Both the position numbers and the translations under genes were made by a program. From the NCBI RefSeq assembly GCF_003696285.1, contig NZ_RFFL01000016.1, positions 37,051 through 101,050 on the forward strand: a stretch of 64,000 nt of DNA, given 5' to 3'. Each line of letters begins with the position of its first letter. The first letter of the stretch is position 1. Below are positions 18,213 to 26,276 of this stretch, in pieces. Source of the DNA: Stutzerimonas nitrititolerans (GTDB taxonomy: Bacteria > Pseudomonadota > Gammaproteobacteria > Pseudomonadales > Pseudomonadaceae). The notes below the pieces were generated by a model. That model saw only the letters and a program-made list of their open reading frames with translations, searched no databases and had not been told where the DNA came from.

Positions 18213-19568
18213 TCAGTGCTGCAGGGCGCCCGTCGTCGCGACGCGTTCGGCACCGCCCAGGACGTTGAACAGCAGGTTCAACAGCACGGCGCTGATGGTG
18301 GCCACGGCGATGCCGCTGTGCGTGATGGGCTCCATCCAGTGAGGCAGCTGGGCGAAGAACTCGGGACGAATCACCGGCACCATCCCCAGGCCGATGCTGA
18401 CAGCCACCAGCAACTGGTTGCGGCGGTCACCGATGTCGGCTTCCTGCAGCAGTTTGATACCCGTGGCCGCCACCATGCCGAACATCGCGATGCCGGCACC
18501 ACCCAGCACTGCGGCGGGAATCGAGGCCACCAGGAAGGCCGCCTTGGGCAGCAGGCTCAGGCTGATCAGAAACAGGCCGGCAATCGCGGTCACGAAGCGG
18601 CTGCGCACGCCGGTCATCTGCACCAGGCCGATGTTCTGCGCAAACGACGAATGGGTGAAGGTGTTCATGAAGCCGGCGAAGAAGGTCGCGCCAGCGTCGC
18701 AGAGCAAGCCGCGGCGCAGTTGCTTCTGGTCGATTTCCTGGCCGGTGATCTTCCCCAGCGCGAGAAACATCCCTGCGGATTCGACGAAGATGATCACCAC
18801 CACCAGGCACATCGACAGGATGGGCGCGAGGAGGAACTGCGGGGTGCCGAAGTGGTTCGGCTCCACGACCTGGAAGCTGGGCGCCGAAGCCATGCCCGAG
18901 AGGTCGACCATTCCCAGGCTGCCGGCCAGTACGTAGCCCAGGGCCATGCCGATCAGCACCGAGACGTTGACCCAGAAGCCGCGCAGGAACTGGTTGATCA
19001 GCAGGATCACCGTCAGCACCACGGCAGCCACACCCAGATAGGGCAGGGCGCCGAACTGGCTCGTGCCGCTACCGCCGCCGGCCCAGTTCACCGCCACAGG
19101 AAACAGCGACAGGCCGATCGCGGTGATCACCGTGCCGGTGACCAGTGGTGGAAAGAACCGCACGATCTTGCAGACGAAGGGCGCGATCAGCAGGCCGAAG
19201 AAGCCGGCGGCAATGGTTGCACCGAAGATGCCGGTCATGCCGACACCCGGCATGCCGGCCATCACCACCATGCTGCTGACTGCGGCGAAACTGGCGCCCA
19301 TCATCACCGGCATGCGGATGCCCACCGGGCCGAGGCCCAGGGACTGCACCAGGGTGGCGATGCCGGCGACCAGCAGGTCGGCGTTGATCAGAAAGGCGAT
19401 TTCCTCGCGGGACAGGCCGGCCGCCTGGCCGACGATCAGCGGTACGGCAACGGCGCCGCCGTACATCAGCAGCACGTGCTGGAAACTTACGAGGATCATT
19501 TGCAGCAAGGGCAATCGCTGCTCGGAGGGGGACGCAGCCGTCACCGGCTTGGCCGTTGTTTCGGTCAT
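18213..19568 (-). CDS. uacT: NCS2-family urate/xanthine permease
   Basis: A 451-residue nucleobase:cation symporter-2 with about 14 membrane segments. Family signatures are QHVLLMYGGAVAVPLIVG near residue 30, the Q/E-box region FVESAGMFLALGKITGQEID near 270 and the helix carrying NTFTHSSFAQNIGLV near 305. NCS2 members of this UacT/UapA branch take up urate or xanthine with protons. ATG 19568 follows GAGGTG; the upstream in-frame ATG at 19700 reads through the operator. It precedes puuD, whose substrate is urate. The naming follows context and family; exact specificity is inferred. Confidence 0.9.
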   Translation of the reverse strand: MTETTAKPVTAASPSEQRLPLLQMILVSFQHVLLMYGGAVAVPLIVGQAAGLSREEIAFLINADLLVAGIATLVQSLGLGPVGIRMPVMMGASFAAVSSMVVMAGMPGVGMTGIFGATIAAGFFGLLIAPFVCKIVRFFPPLVTGTVITAIGLSLFPVAVNWAGGGSGTSQFGALPYLGVAAVVLTVILLINQFLRGFWVNVSVLIGMALGYVLAGSLGMVDLSGMASAPSFQVVEPNHFGTPQFLLAPILSMCLVVVIIFVESAGMFLALGKITGQEIDQKQLRRGLLCDAGATFFAGFMNTFTHSSFAQNIGLVQMTGVRSRFVTAIAGLFLISLSLLPKAAFLVASIPAAVLGGAGIAMFGMVAATGIKLLQEADIGDRRNQLLVAVSIGLGMVPVIRPEFFAQLPHWMEPITHSGIAVATISAVLLNLLFNVLGGAERVATTGALQH

Positions 19569-19660
19569 CGAGACACCTCGGGCGCTTTTTGTTTTATCAG
19601 TCGCTGTGATCGATGCGCGTGTGTGGCCCGCGCGCATGATCGGAAGAACTGTATTAATTG

Positions 19661-19670
19661 TTGTGCACAG
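19661..19670. promoter_or_regulatory. TTGTRYACAA-like operator 5 (one mismatch), upstream of uacT
   Basis: TTGTGCACAG differs from the palindrome at the last base and lies 93 bp upstream of the uacT start. Confidence 0.6.
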
Positions 19671-19733
19671 AGTTGCCACATCCTGTGGCGAGGTGATCAT
19701 AACAATGTATGTAGTGCTTTTGTATGCGCACTA

Positions 19734-19763
19734 CAAAAAAGCCGCGCTCGGATGAGCGCGGCT
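19734..19763 (-). terminator. Rho-independent terminator of the puuE-uraD-allA-puuD run
   Basis: AGCCGCGCTC and GAGCGCGGCT form a perfect 10-bp stem around a 4-nt loop. On the minus strand TTTTTT follows. A second small hairpin, GTAGTGC with GCACTAC (19711-19734), abuts it. Confidence 0.9.
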
Positions 19764-19768
19764 CTGTT

Positions 19769-21004
19769 TCAGTTGATTTGTGCTCCCTGTTCGATCCAGC
19801 TGGCCAGCAGGTCACGCTCTTCCTGGGTCATCTGGGTGATGTTGCCCAGCGGCATGATCTGGCTGGCAACGGTCTGCGCATGGATCTTGGCGGCCATCTG
19901 CTGGATCTGTTCGGGCGTATCGAACATCACTCCGGCCGGTGCCGCGCTGAACAGCGGGCTGGTGGGCTTCGCCGAGTGGCATACCGTGCAGCGTTCCTCG
20001 ATGACACTGCTGACCTTGTTGAACGCGCTGTGAGTGGCCGTGCCTTCTTGCTGCTCACCGACGCTGGCCTGTTCCGGCGTGGTCGGGGCCAGGTTCTGCG
20101 GGACGGGCTGGCGGTTGGGGGAGAGCACGAAGGCCAGGCAGATCATGCCGACCGCGGCCGCCGGCAGGGCCCAGGCGAAGCGGTTGCTGTCGTGGCGGGT
20201 GTTGAAGTAGTGGCGTACCAGTACCGACAGCGCGCCGAGTGCGGCCAGGATCAGCCAGTTGTACTGGCTGCCGTAGGTGCTCGGGAAGTGGTTGCTGATC
20301 ATGATGAACAGCACCGGCAGGGTGAAATAGTTGTTGTGGCGCGAACGCAGCAGGCCCTTGGCCGGCAGTATCGGGTCCGGGGTGCGGCTTTCTTCGATCG
20401 CCTTAACCAGCGCACGTTGGGCCGGCATGATGATGCGGAACACGTTGCCGACCATGATGGTGCCGATCAGCGCACCGGTATGGATGTAGGCGGCGCGACC
20501 GCTGAAGATCTGCGAGTAGCCCCAGCAGGCGGCGATCACCAGCACGAACAGGACCAGGCCGAGGAGTGCCGGCGTCTTGCCCAGCGGCGAATCGCAGAGC
20601 AGGTCATAGACGAACCAGCCGACGATCAGCGAACCGAAGCCGATGGCGACTGCAGCGGCGGGGGAGAGGTCGCTGCCTGGCAGGACCAGGTAGAGGCTGG
20701 GGTTGAGGTAGTAGACCACCATCAGCAGGGCGACGCCCGATAGCCAGGTGGTATAGGCCTCCCATTTGAACCAGTGCAGGTTCTCCGGCATCTGCGGCGG
20801 GGCCAGCTTGTATTTTTCCAGGTGGTAGATGCCGCCGCCGTGAATCGCCCAGAGATCGCCGGACAGGCCTTCTCGGGGGTTGGAGCGGTTGAGGTTGTTT
20901 TCCAGCCAGACGAAGTAGAACGAGGCACCGATCCAGGCGATGCCGACGATCATGTGAATCCAGCGAATACCCAGGTTCAGCCATTCGGTGAGATGTGCGT
21001 CCAC
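19769..21004 (-). CDS. puuD: Membrane-bound urate hydroxylase with cytochrome c domain
   Basis: Oxidises urate to 5-hydroxyisourate, passing electrons to the respiratory chain instead of to O2 as UOX uricase does. The 411 residues comprise an N-terminal multi-helix membrane domain (about 1-290; opening LGIRWIHMIVGIAWIGASF) and a C-terminal periplasmic cytochrome c domain with heme motif CTVCH near residue 338 and a later Met ligand candidate in SQIMPLGN. It is the last gene of puuE-uraD-allA-puuD, followed by a terminator. Pseudomonas lacking UOX typically use this enzyme. Confidence 0.95.
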   Translation of the reverse strand: MDAHLTEWLNLGIRWIHMIVGIAWIGASFYFVWLENNLNRSNPREGLSGDLWAIHGGGIYHLEKYKLAPPQMPENLHWFKWEAYTTWLSGVALLMVVYYLNPSLYLVLPGSDLSPAAAVAIGFGSLIVGWFVYDLLCDSPLGKTPALLGLVLFVLVIAACWGYSQIFSGRAAYIHTGALIGTIMVGNVFRIIMPAQRALVKAIEESRTPDPILPAKGLLRSRHNNYFTLPVLFIMISNHFPSTYGSQYNWLILAALGALSVLVRHYFNTRHDSNRFAWALPAAAVGMICLAFVLSPNRQPVPQNLAPTTPEQASVGEQQEGTATHSAFNKVSSVIEERCTVCHSAKPTSPLFSAAPAGVMFDTPEQIQQMAAKIHAQTVASQIMPLGNITQMTQEERDLLASWIEQGAQIN

Positions 21005-21084
21005 GATTATTTACCTCTTGCGCGGCCGGCGAACCGACCGTTGTTTCTTGTTATTCGACTCGTCGCGAGCGGCCAGTGCGGCGC

Positions 21085-21594
21085 TCACTCCGAGTCCCGG
21101 TGGGGGTCGAGGAACAGCTCATCCTCGCTGAAGAAATGCTCGTCGCAGTTGTTGCCAGAACCGCTGCGATCGACCACCAGGAATTCATCCCGCTTTTCGA
21201 TCGTCAGCACCGGGTGGTGCCAGACGCCGCGGTGGTAATTGACGCCCTGCCTGCCGTTGCTGCGGAAGGCACGGACACTACCTGGTACAGGTGCATCGCC
21301 AGCGGGCGCGACCACGACCAGAAAGGGGTTGCCGAGCAGCGGGATGAAAGCCTGGCTGCCCAGCGGATGACGTTCCAGCATCTGAATGGCGCGCGGCATT
21401 TCCAGGGCATCGGCCGCGAAAATGCTGATGATCGCCTGGTCTTCAGGCTGCGCGGTCTCGACCGTCGCCAGCTTGTGGTAGCGGCGGGTGGAACCGTTGT
21501 TGATCATGAAGAACTCACTGCCTTCGGTCTCGATCACATCACCGAACGGGGCGAAGGCTTCCTTGGTCAACGGCTCTATCTTGAGTGTGCGCAT
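21085..21594 (-). CDS. allA: Ureidoglycolate lyase
   Basis: Splits ureidoglycolate into glyoxylate and urea. The 169-residue cupin-like protein has the AllA signatures PLTKEAFAPFGDVIE near the N-terminus, the NNGSTRRYH segment and GVNYHRGVWHHPV near residue 120 with the conserved histidines. ATG 21594 gives the family start; the frame extends much further upstream but is non-conserved and overlaps uraD. Glyoxylate produced here is the substrate of Gcl at the left of the window, and urea may leave by the urea transporter. Confidence 0.93.
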   Translation of the reverse strand: MRTLKIEPLTKEAFAPFGDVIETEGSEFFMINNGSTRRYHKLATVETAQPEDQAIISIFAADALEMPRAIQMLERHPLGSQAFIPLLGNPFLVVVAPAGDAPVPGSVRAFRSNGRQGVNYHRGVWHHPVLTIEKRDEFLVVDRSGSGNNCDEHFFSEDELFLDPHRDSE

Positions 21595-21629
21595 GGCTGG
21601 GGTCTCACTATCGTTATTCGAAGGCAGGC

Positions 21630-22145
21630 TTACATCGCCTGCAGGCGGAACAGGGCGATCTTGTTGATCTCGCTCACGGCACGGGCGAATTCCTGCTCGG
21701 GGGTGTTGTTCAGGCGCTCCTTGAACGCGGCGAGGATCTGGTGCCGATTGCTGCCCTTGACCGCCATGATGAAGATGAAACCGAACCTTTCCTTGTAGGC
21801 CGCGTTGAGTTCGGTGAAACGGGCGAACTCCTCGGCGGTGCACTCATGGATGCCGGCGCCGGCCTGTTCCGAGGTGCTGGAGGCGGTCAGCTCGCCGCGT
21901 ACGGCGGCCTTGCCGGCGAGGTCCGGGTGGGCGTTGATCAGTGCCAGCTGGGTTTCGCGCGGGGCGTTCAGCAGAATCTCGGACATGCGCCGATGGAGCG
22001 TCTCGATGTCGTCGAGGCTTTCGTCGACGCCCTGGTCATAGGCCTGTTCGGCGACCCAGGGCGAGTGCTCGTAGATGTCGGCGAAGGTGGCAACGAAGGC
22101 GTCGCGGTCGAGGCTGGACGGCTTGATCGTCTGGAAGCGGCTCAT
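21630..22145 (-). CDS. uraD: 2-oxo-4-hydroxy-4-carboxy-5-ureidoimidazoline (OHCU) decarboxylase
   Basis: Converts OHCU to (S)-allantoin. The 171 residues show the UraD pattern, with catalytic His73 in NAHPDLAGKAA and the conserved ERFGFIFIMAVKG near 120. The start overlaps the puuE stop by 4 bp (ATGA), indicating translational coupling. It works after UraH, encoded divergently at 23.4 kb. Confidence 0.95.
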   Translation of the reverse strand: MSRFQTIKPSSLDRDAFVATFADIYEHSPWVAEQAYDQGVDESLDDIETLHRRMSEILLNAPRETQLALINAHPDLAGKAAVRGELTASSTSEQAGAGIHECTAEEFARFTELNAAYKERFGFIFIMAVKGSNRHQILAAFKERLNNTPEQEFARAVSEINKIALFRLQAM

Positions 22146-23071
22146 TTCGCGCTCTCCTGGGTGAACGGGTGGGTGGCGTGCCAGTGGCGGGCGATATCGA
22201 CGCGGCGGGCGAACCAGACCTGATCAAAGCCCTGCACGTATTCGATGAAGCGCTGCAGCGCGGCCATGCGGGCGGGACGGCCCAGCAGCCGGCAATGCAT
22301 GCCGATGGTGAGCATCTTCGGCGCCTCGGCGCCCTCGGCATAGAGCACGTCGAAGGCGTCCTTGAGGTAGGTGTAGAAGTCGTCGCCGCTGTTGAAGCCC
22401 TGGACCTGGGTGAAGCGCATGTCGTTGGTGTCCAGGGTGTAGGGGATCACCAGGTGCGGCTGCTCCGGCGTGCTGGCCGGGTCCCAGTAGGGCAGGTCGT
22501 CGTCGTAGGTGTCGCAGTCGTAGAGGAAGCCACCTTCCTCGCGCACCAGCCTGCGCGTGTTCGGCCCGGTGCGGCCGGTGTACCAGCCCAGCGGGCGCTC
22601 GCCGGTGAGTTCGGTGAGGATGCGGATGGCCTCGAGCATGTGCTCGCGCTCCTGCTCTTCATCCATGTACTGGTAGTCGATCCAGCGGTAGCCGTGGCTG
22701 CAGATCTCGTGGCCATCGGCGACCATCGCCTTGATCACCTGCGGATGGCGTTGTGCGGCCATCGCGACGGCGAAGATTGTCAGCGGAATGTCGTGCTTCT
22801 TGAACAGCTTGAGCAGACGCCAGACGCCGGCGCGGCTGCCGTATTCGTAAAGCGATTCCATGCTCATGTGGCGCACGCCCTGCAGCGGCTGCGCGGCGAC
22901 CATTTCGGAGAGAAAGGCTTCGGATTCGCGGTCGCCGTGCAGGATGCAGCGCTCGCCGCCTTCTTCGTAATTCAGTACGAACGACAGCGCGATGCGTGCA
23001 TTACCGGGCCAGTGCGGATGGGGTGGATTGCCGGCATAGCCGATGAGGTCACGAGAATAGTCGGCGCTCAT
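22142..23071 (-). CDS. puuE: Allantoinase of the polysaccharide-deacetylase fold
   Basis: Hydrolyses allantoin to allantoate. The 309 residues match PuuE, a metal-independent allantoinase unrelated to AllB. Motifs: RDLIGYAGNPPHPHWPGNAR at the start, ALSFVLNYEEGGE, and HGYRWIDYQ near residue 128 in the NodB-like fold. It is first of puuE-uraD-allA-puuD; TTGTATACAA lies 71 bp upstream. The next pathway enzyme, for allantoate, is not in this window. Confidence 0.95.
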   Translation of the reverse strand: MSADYSRDLIGYAGNPPHPHWPGNARIALSFVLNYEEGGERCILHGDRESEAFLSEMVAAQPLQGVRHMSMESLYEYGSRAGVWRLLKLFKKHDIPLTIFAVAMAAQRHPQVIKAMVADGHEICSHGYRWIDYQYMDEEQEREHMLEAIRILTELTGERPLGWYTGRTGPNTRRLVREEGGFLYDCDTYDDDLPYWDPASTPEQPHLVIPYTLDTNDMRFTQVQGFNSGDDFYTYLKDAFDVLYAEGAEAPKMLTIGMHCRLLGRPARMAALQRFIEYVQGFDQVWFARRVDIARHWHATHPFTQESAK

Positions 23072-23141
23072 TTATTGTTTTTTCCTTAGTGAAGTGCGAG
23101 GTCGCCGTTGGCTGGATGGCGATGCGACCCTATGGCAGTAA

Positions 23142-23151
23142 TTGTATACAA
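23142..23151. promoter_or_regulatory. TTGTRYACAA operator 6, upstream of puuE
   Basis: TTGTATACAA lies 71 bp before puuE in the 356-bp divergent gap shared with uraH. Confidence 0.78.
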
Positions 23152-23299
23152 AAGCTTTTGCGGTTTGTAAATCAAAAGCCCGCGAAAAAATGATGGGCGG
23201 CTTTTCGTCGATGGTCGCGCCCTCCGTGTTGTCGGAACGGGCGTGCGGATAAGCGGCCTCGCAGCAAAGGCGCAACGCGGGAAAAGGTCGTGCAATAAG

Positions 23300-23309
23300 T
23301 TGTGTACAA
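23300..23309. promoter_or_regulatory. TTGTRYACAA operator 7, upstream of uraH
   Basis: TTGTGTACAA lies 119 bp before uraH in the puuE/uraH divergent gap. Nothing else coding was seen in 23072-23427. Confidence 0.78.
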
Positions 23310-23427
23310 TTTTTGTTGAAACTGTCTTTTATGTGGCGGTGCGCATGCTATGCTCCCGACAGACCCACAACATCGACAAGAGGAGGCAGGCGCCTGCAGA
23401 GCGGCTCCGCTGCAGCGCCGGAAATCT

Positions 23428-23781
23428 ATGGGACGTTTGACTACTCACGTGCTGGACGCCGCCCACGGCTGTCCGGGCAGCGACATCAAGATCGAGCTTT
23501 ATCGCGTCGAGGGCGCTGGCCTGGAGCTGGTCGCCAGCCGGCAGACCAATGCCGACGGCCGCTGCGATGCGCCCCTGCTGGAAGGCGACGAGTACCGCTC
23601 CGGCGTTTACCAGCTGCAGTTCAGTGCAGGCGATTACTACCGCGCGCGTGGCGTACAGCTTGCCGAACCTGCCTTCCTCGACGTGGTGGTGCTGCGCTTC
23701 GGCATCAGCGCCGAACAGGACCATTACCACGTGCCCTTGCTGATTTCGCCGTACAGCTACTCGACCTATAGAGGCAGCTGA
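23428..23781 (+). CDS. uraH: 5-hydroxyisourate hydrolase (transthyretin-like)
   Basis: Hydrolyses 5-hydroxyisourate, the PuuD product, to OHCU. The 117 residues equal the family length. Motifs are LTTHVLDAAHG with the catalytic His at the start, the NADGRCDAPLL loop and the C-terminal hallmark YRGS preceded by HYHVPLLISPY. ATG 23428 gives the conserved opening; earlier in-frame ATGs are not. It is transcribed alone, divergent from puuE, and ends at a strong terminator. Confidence 0.95.
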   Translation: MGRLTTHVLDAAHGCPGSDIKIELYRVEGAGLELVASRQTNADGRCDAPLLEGDEYRSGVYQLQFSAGDYYRARGVQLAEPAFLDVVVLRFGISAEQDHYHVPLLISPYSYSTYRGS

Positions 23782-23824
23782 CGGCTACCGGACCATGCGC
23801 TGCTGGCTCCACTCGTGAGCCGGC

Positions 23825-23851
23825 CACCCGCCCTCGAGGCGGGTGTTTTTT
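23825..23851 (+). terminator. Rho-independent terminator of uraH
   Basis: CACCCGCC, loop CTCGA, GGCGGGTG, then TTTTTT, 43 bp after the stop. Confidence 0.93.
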
Positions 23852-23937
23852 ATCAGGGATCGCCCACGGCAGTGTTCAAGCGCACGCCAGGCTCAGGCCA
23901 GGGTCTCGTCGGATGCTTCCGGCATCTGTCCACATCC

Positions 23938-25161
23938 TCAAGCGACGCGTGACGATTGCGCCCGCGAGGTCAGGAAGGTCAAGGCGGCCGCGATCAACAG
24001 CACGGATCCGCTGGCGATGAAGGTGGTTCGATAGCCACTCGTATCGAAGAGCATGCCGCCAATGGTCGAGCCCAGGGCGATGGACAGCTGAATCACCGCC
24101 ACCATCAGGCCGCCGCCGGCTTCGGCATCCCTGGGCATTGACCTGGCCAGCCAGGACCACCACCCCACGGGAGCCGCCGTTGCCACCAGACCCCACAGCC
24201 CCAGCAGCAAGAAAACCATCGCCAGGTTGCTGCCAAAGGCGATCAGCGCCAGCGCGATGGCCGTCATCAGCAGCGGGATGATCACCAGCGTGCGATACAG
24301 ACCCAGCCTCAGGAGGCTGCCGATCAGGGTGGTGCCGACGAAGCCTGCGATGCCGACCACCAGCAGGATCATCGACAACGTGGAAACGTCCACCTGAGTG
24401 ACGGTCTCCAGAAAGGGGCGCAGGTAGGTGAACAGCACGAACTGGCCCATGAAGAAGGCGCCGACCGCCAGCATGCCGAGCGTCACCAGGCGGCTTCTGA
24501 ACAGCCTGAAGACATTGCCCGAACCCGCTACGCGCGGGGCGGCCTTCATCGACGGCAGGCTGATCCATTGCCAGACCAGGGCGATCAGGGTCACCGGCAC
24601 CAGACAGAAAAAAGCGCCACGCCAGCCGATGACGCCGCCGAGATAGCTTCCCAAGGGTGCGGCCACCACGGTCGCCAGCGCGTTGCCGCCGTTGAAGATG
24701 GCCAGCGCCTTGGGCACGCTAGGGGTTGGCACCAAGCGCATCGCCACGGCCGCCGACATGGACCAGAAGCCGCCCACCACCACGCCGATCAGTGCGCGGC
24801 CGATCATGTAGACCACATAGTTGGGCGCGAGCCCGACGATCAGGCCAGAGACACCCATCAAGCCGGTCAACAACAGCAGCAGCGTCTTGCGGTTCAATGA
24901 GCCCGCGATCGTGGAGATGGACAGGCTGGTCAGTACCGCAAAGGCGCCGGAGATGGCGATGCCATAACCCGCCAACCCCTCGCTGACCTGCAGGGCTCCC
25001 GCGATGGGGGTCAGCAGGCTGACGGGCATGAATTCCGAAGCGATCAGCGCAAAGACGCACAGCGTCATCGCGAAAACCCCGCTCCAGTACGCGGGTTGCT
25101 CCTGTGCCTGCTGGTGGTCGGGGGTGGAGACGAGGGGGTTGTCGGAAACTTCAACGCTCAT
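23938..25161 (-). CDS. MFS exporter resembling purine-ribonucleoside efflux pump NepI
   Basis: A 407-residue 12-helix major facilitator of the DHA1 branch. It is clearly similar to E. coli NepI over the N-terminal half, including SEFMPVSLLTPIAGALQVSE, VGGFWSMSAAVAMRLVP and PKALAIFNGGNALATV, and again at PVGWWSWLARS. NepI exports inosine and related nucleosides. The gene is divergent from a LysR regulator. Purine efflux beside purine genes is plausible, but many relatives export sugars or drugs, so substrate is inference. Confidence 0.85.
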   Translation of the reverse strand: MSVEVSDNPLVSTPDHQQAQEQPAYWSGVFAMTLCVFALIASEFMPVSLLTPIAGALQVSEGLAGYGIAISGAFAVLTSLSISTIAGSLNRKTLLLLLTGLMGVSGLIVGLAPNYVVYMIGRALIGVVVGGFWSMSAAVAMRLVPTPSVPKALAIFNGGNALATVVAAPLGSYLGGVIGWRGAFFCLVPVTLIALVWQWISLPSMKAAPRVAGSGNVFRLFRSRLVTLGMLAVGAFFMGQFVLFTYLRPFLETVTQVDVSTLSMILLVVGIAGFVGTTLIGSLLRLGLYRTLVIIPLLMTAIALALIAFGSNLAMVFLLLGLWGLVATAAPVGWWSWLARSMPRDAEAGGGLMVAVIQLSIALGSTIGGMLFDTSGYRTTFIASGSVLLIAAALTFLTSRAQSSRVA

Positions 25162-25267
25162 GAGTGCTCATGCCAGGTACTTGGGTGAAACGAAGCCAGA
25201 TCGGAATCAGAACCACGCGCTGGCCGTCGTGAATGGCGATCTATCTTGACGGAGCCATCGCAATTCC

Positions 25268-25282
25268 ATTAGTAGGACTAAT
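25268..25282. promoter_or_regulatory. Small dyad upstream of the LysR gene
   Basis: ATTAG-TAGGA-CTAAT lies immediately left of the 32-bp shared LysR-type site and is a possible second half of the operator region. Confidence 0.35.
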
Positions 25283-25313
25283 CTTCATGTACTTATGAGA
25301 AAACCTCAGTAAT
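25282..25313. promoter_or_regulatory. Shared 32-bp LysR-type site, copy A
   Basis: It starts TCTTCATGT, ends AGTAAT and contains the T-N11-A dyad TGAGAAAACCTCA (25296-25308). 28 of 32 bases are identical to copy B at 30767-30798 before iorA. Copy A overlaps the LysR start codon at its right end. Confidence 0.65.
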
Positions 25314-26205
25314 GGCTCAGAGCAAAGTCAACGATCTGCAGGCTTTCGTGGCGGTGGCACAGGACCGGAGCTTCACCAAGGCGGCGGCGAGGCTGGGCAT
25401 TACGCCCTCCGCCTTGAGCCATACGATGAGGGCGCTCGAGGAGCGGCTGGGCGTGCGGCTGCTGGCGCGCACGACACGCAATGTGTCCACCACGGAGGCG
25501 GGGGAACGGCTGCTGCGCTCGATCGCACCGCTTTTCGATCAGCTCGCCGCCGAGGTCGAAGCGCTTGGGGAGCTACGCGACAAGCCCGCGGGGACCATTC
25601 GCATCACGTGCACGGACGACTCCATCGAAATGTCCGTGAGGCCCATGCTGGCAGGCTTTCTCAGGGAGTATCCCGACATAACGCTGGAGTTCTACGTCGA
25701 CTATGGATTCACCAATGTGGTCGAGGAGCGCTTCGATGCCGGCATTCGCCTGGGTGAAGCGATCAGCCAGGACATGATCGCGACGCGCATCGGGCCGGAC
25801 TGGCGGTTGGTCGTGGTGGGCGCGCCTGAATACCTGGAGCGGAACCCACTGCCGGAAACGCCTTATGACCTGACCCGGCATGCGTGCGTCAACATCCGGC
25901 ACAGACCCTCCGGCGCCATCTACGCCTGGGAGTTCGAGAAGGATGGCCAGGAGGTTACCGTGAAGGTCGAGGGCCAACTCGTCTTCAACAGCATGCCTCA
26001 CGTGATCAATGCCGCCGTGGACGGTATCGGCCTGGCCTATGTCACCGAAGACACGGCCAGACCCTACCTGGCCGATGGCCGGCTTGAAATGATTCTGAGT
26101 GACTGGTGCCCCTATTTTTCGGGCTTTCACCTGTACTACCCGAATAGGCGGCAGGCTTCCCCCGCTTTCTCGGCGTTCGTCGAAGCGCTTAGGTATCGTG
26201 GTTAG
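25312..26205 (+). CDS. LysR-type regulator, probable controller of iorAB and the NepI-like exporter
   Basis: A 297-residue LysR regulator: HTH residues about 6-60 (AFVAVAQDRSFTKAAARLG, LEERLGVRLLARTTRNV) and a C-terminal effector domain with ERFDAGIRLGEAI near 143. No Shine-Dalgarno is visible; the start codon touches a 32-bp site repeated almost exactly upstream of iorA. That suggests tight autoregulation and control of the molybdo-hydroxylase genes. It is divergent from the NepI-like exporter. Confidence 0.9.
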   Translation: MAQSKVNDLQAFVAVAQDRSFTKAAARLGITPSALSHTMRALEERLGVRLLARTTRNVSTTEAGERLLRSIAPLFDQLAAEVEALGELRDKPAGTIRITCTDDSIEMSVRPMLAGFLREYPDITLEFYVDYGFTNVVEERFDAGIRLGEAISQDMIATRIGPDWRLVVVGAPEYLERNPLPETPYDLTRHACVNIRHRPSGAIYAWEFEKDGQEVTVKVEGQLVFNSMPHVINAAVDGIGLAYVTEDTARPYLADGRLEMILSDWCPYFSGFHLYYPNRRQASPAFSAFVEALRYRG

Positions 26206-26276
26206 GGTCTGGACGTTGACGGGGCGACACAGCCATTCGCCAGGAATGAAAAGCGAAGAGGCCGGTGCAGGATCTG

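Noticed and set aside
17811..20033. 740-codon plus-strand frame over the uacT region
   Set aside because: His/Gln-rich shadow of the NCS2 permease and PuuD genes; crosses a terminator and two operators.
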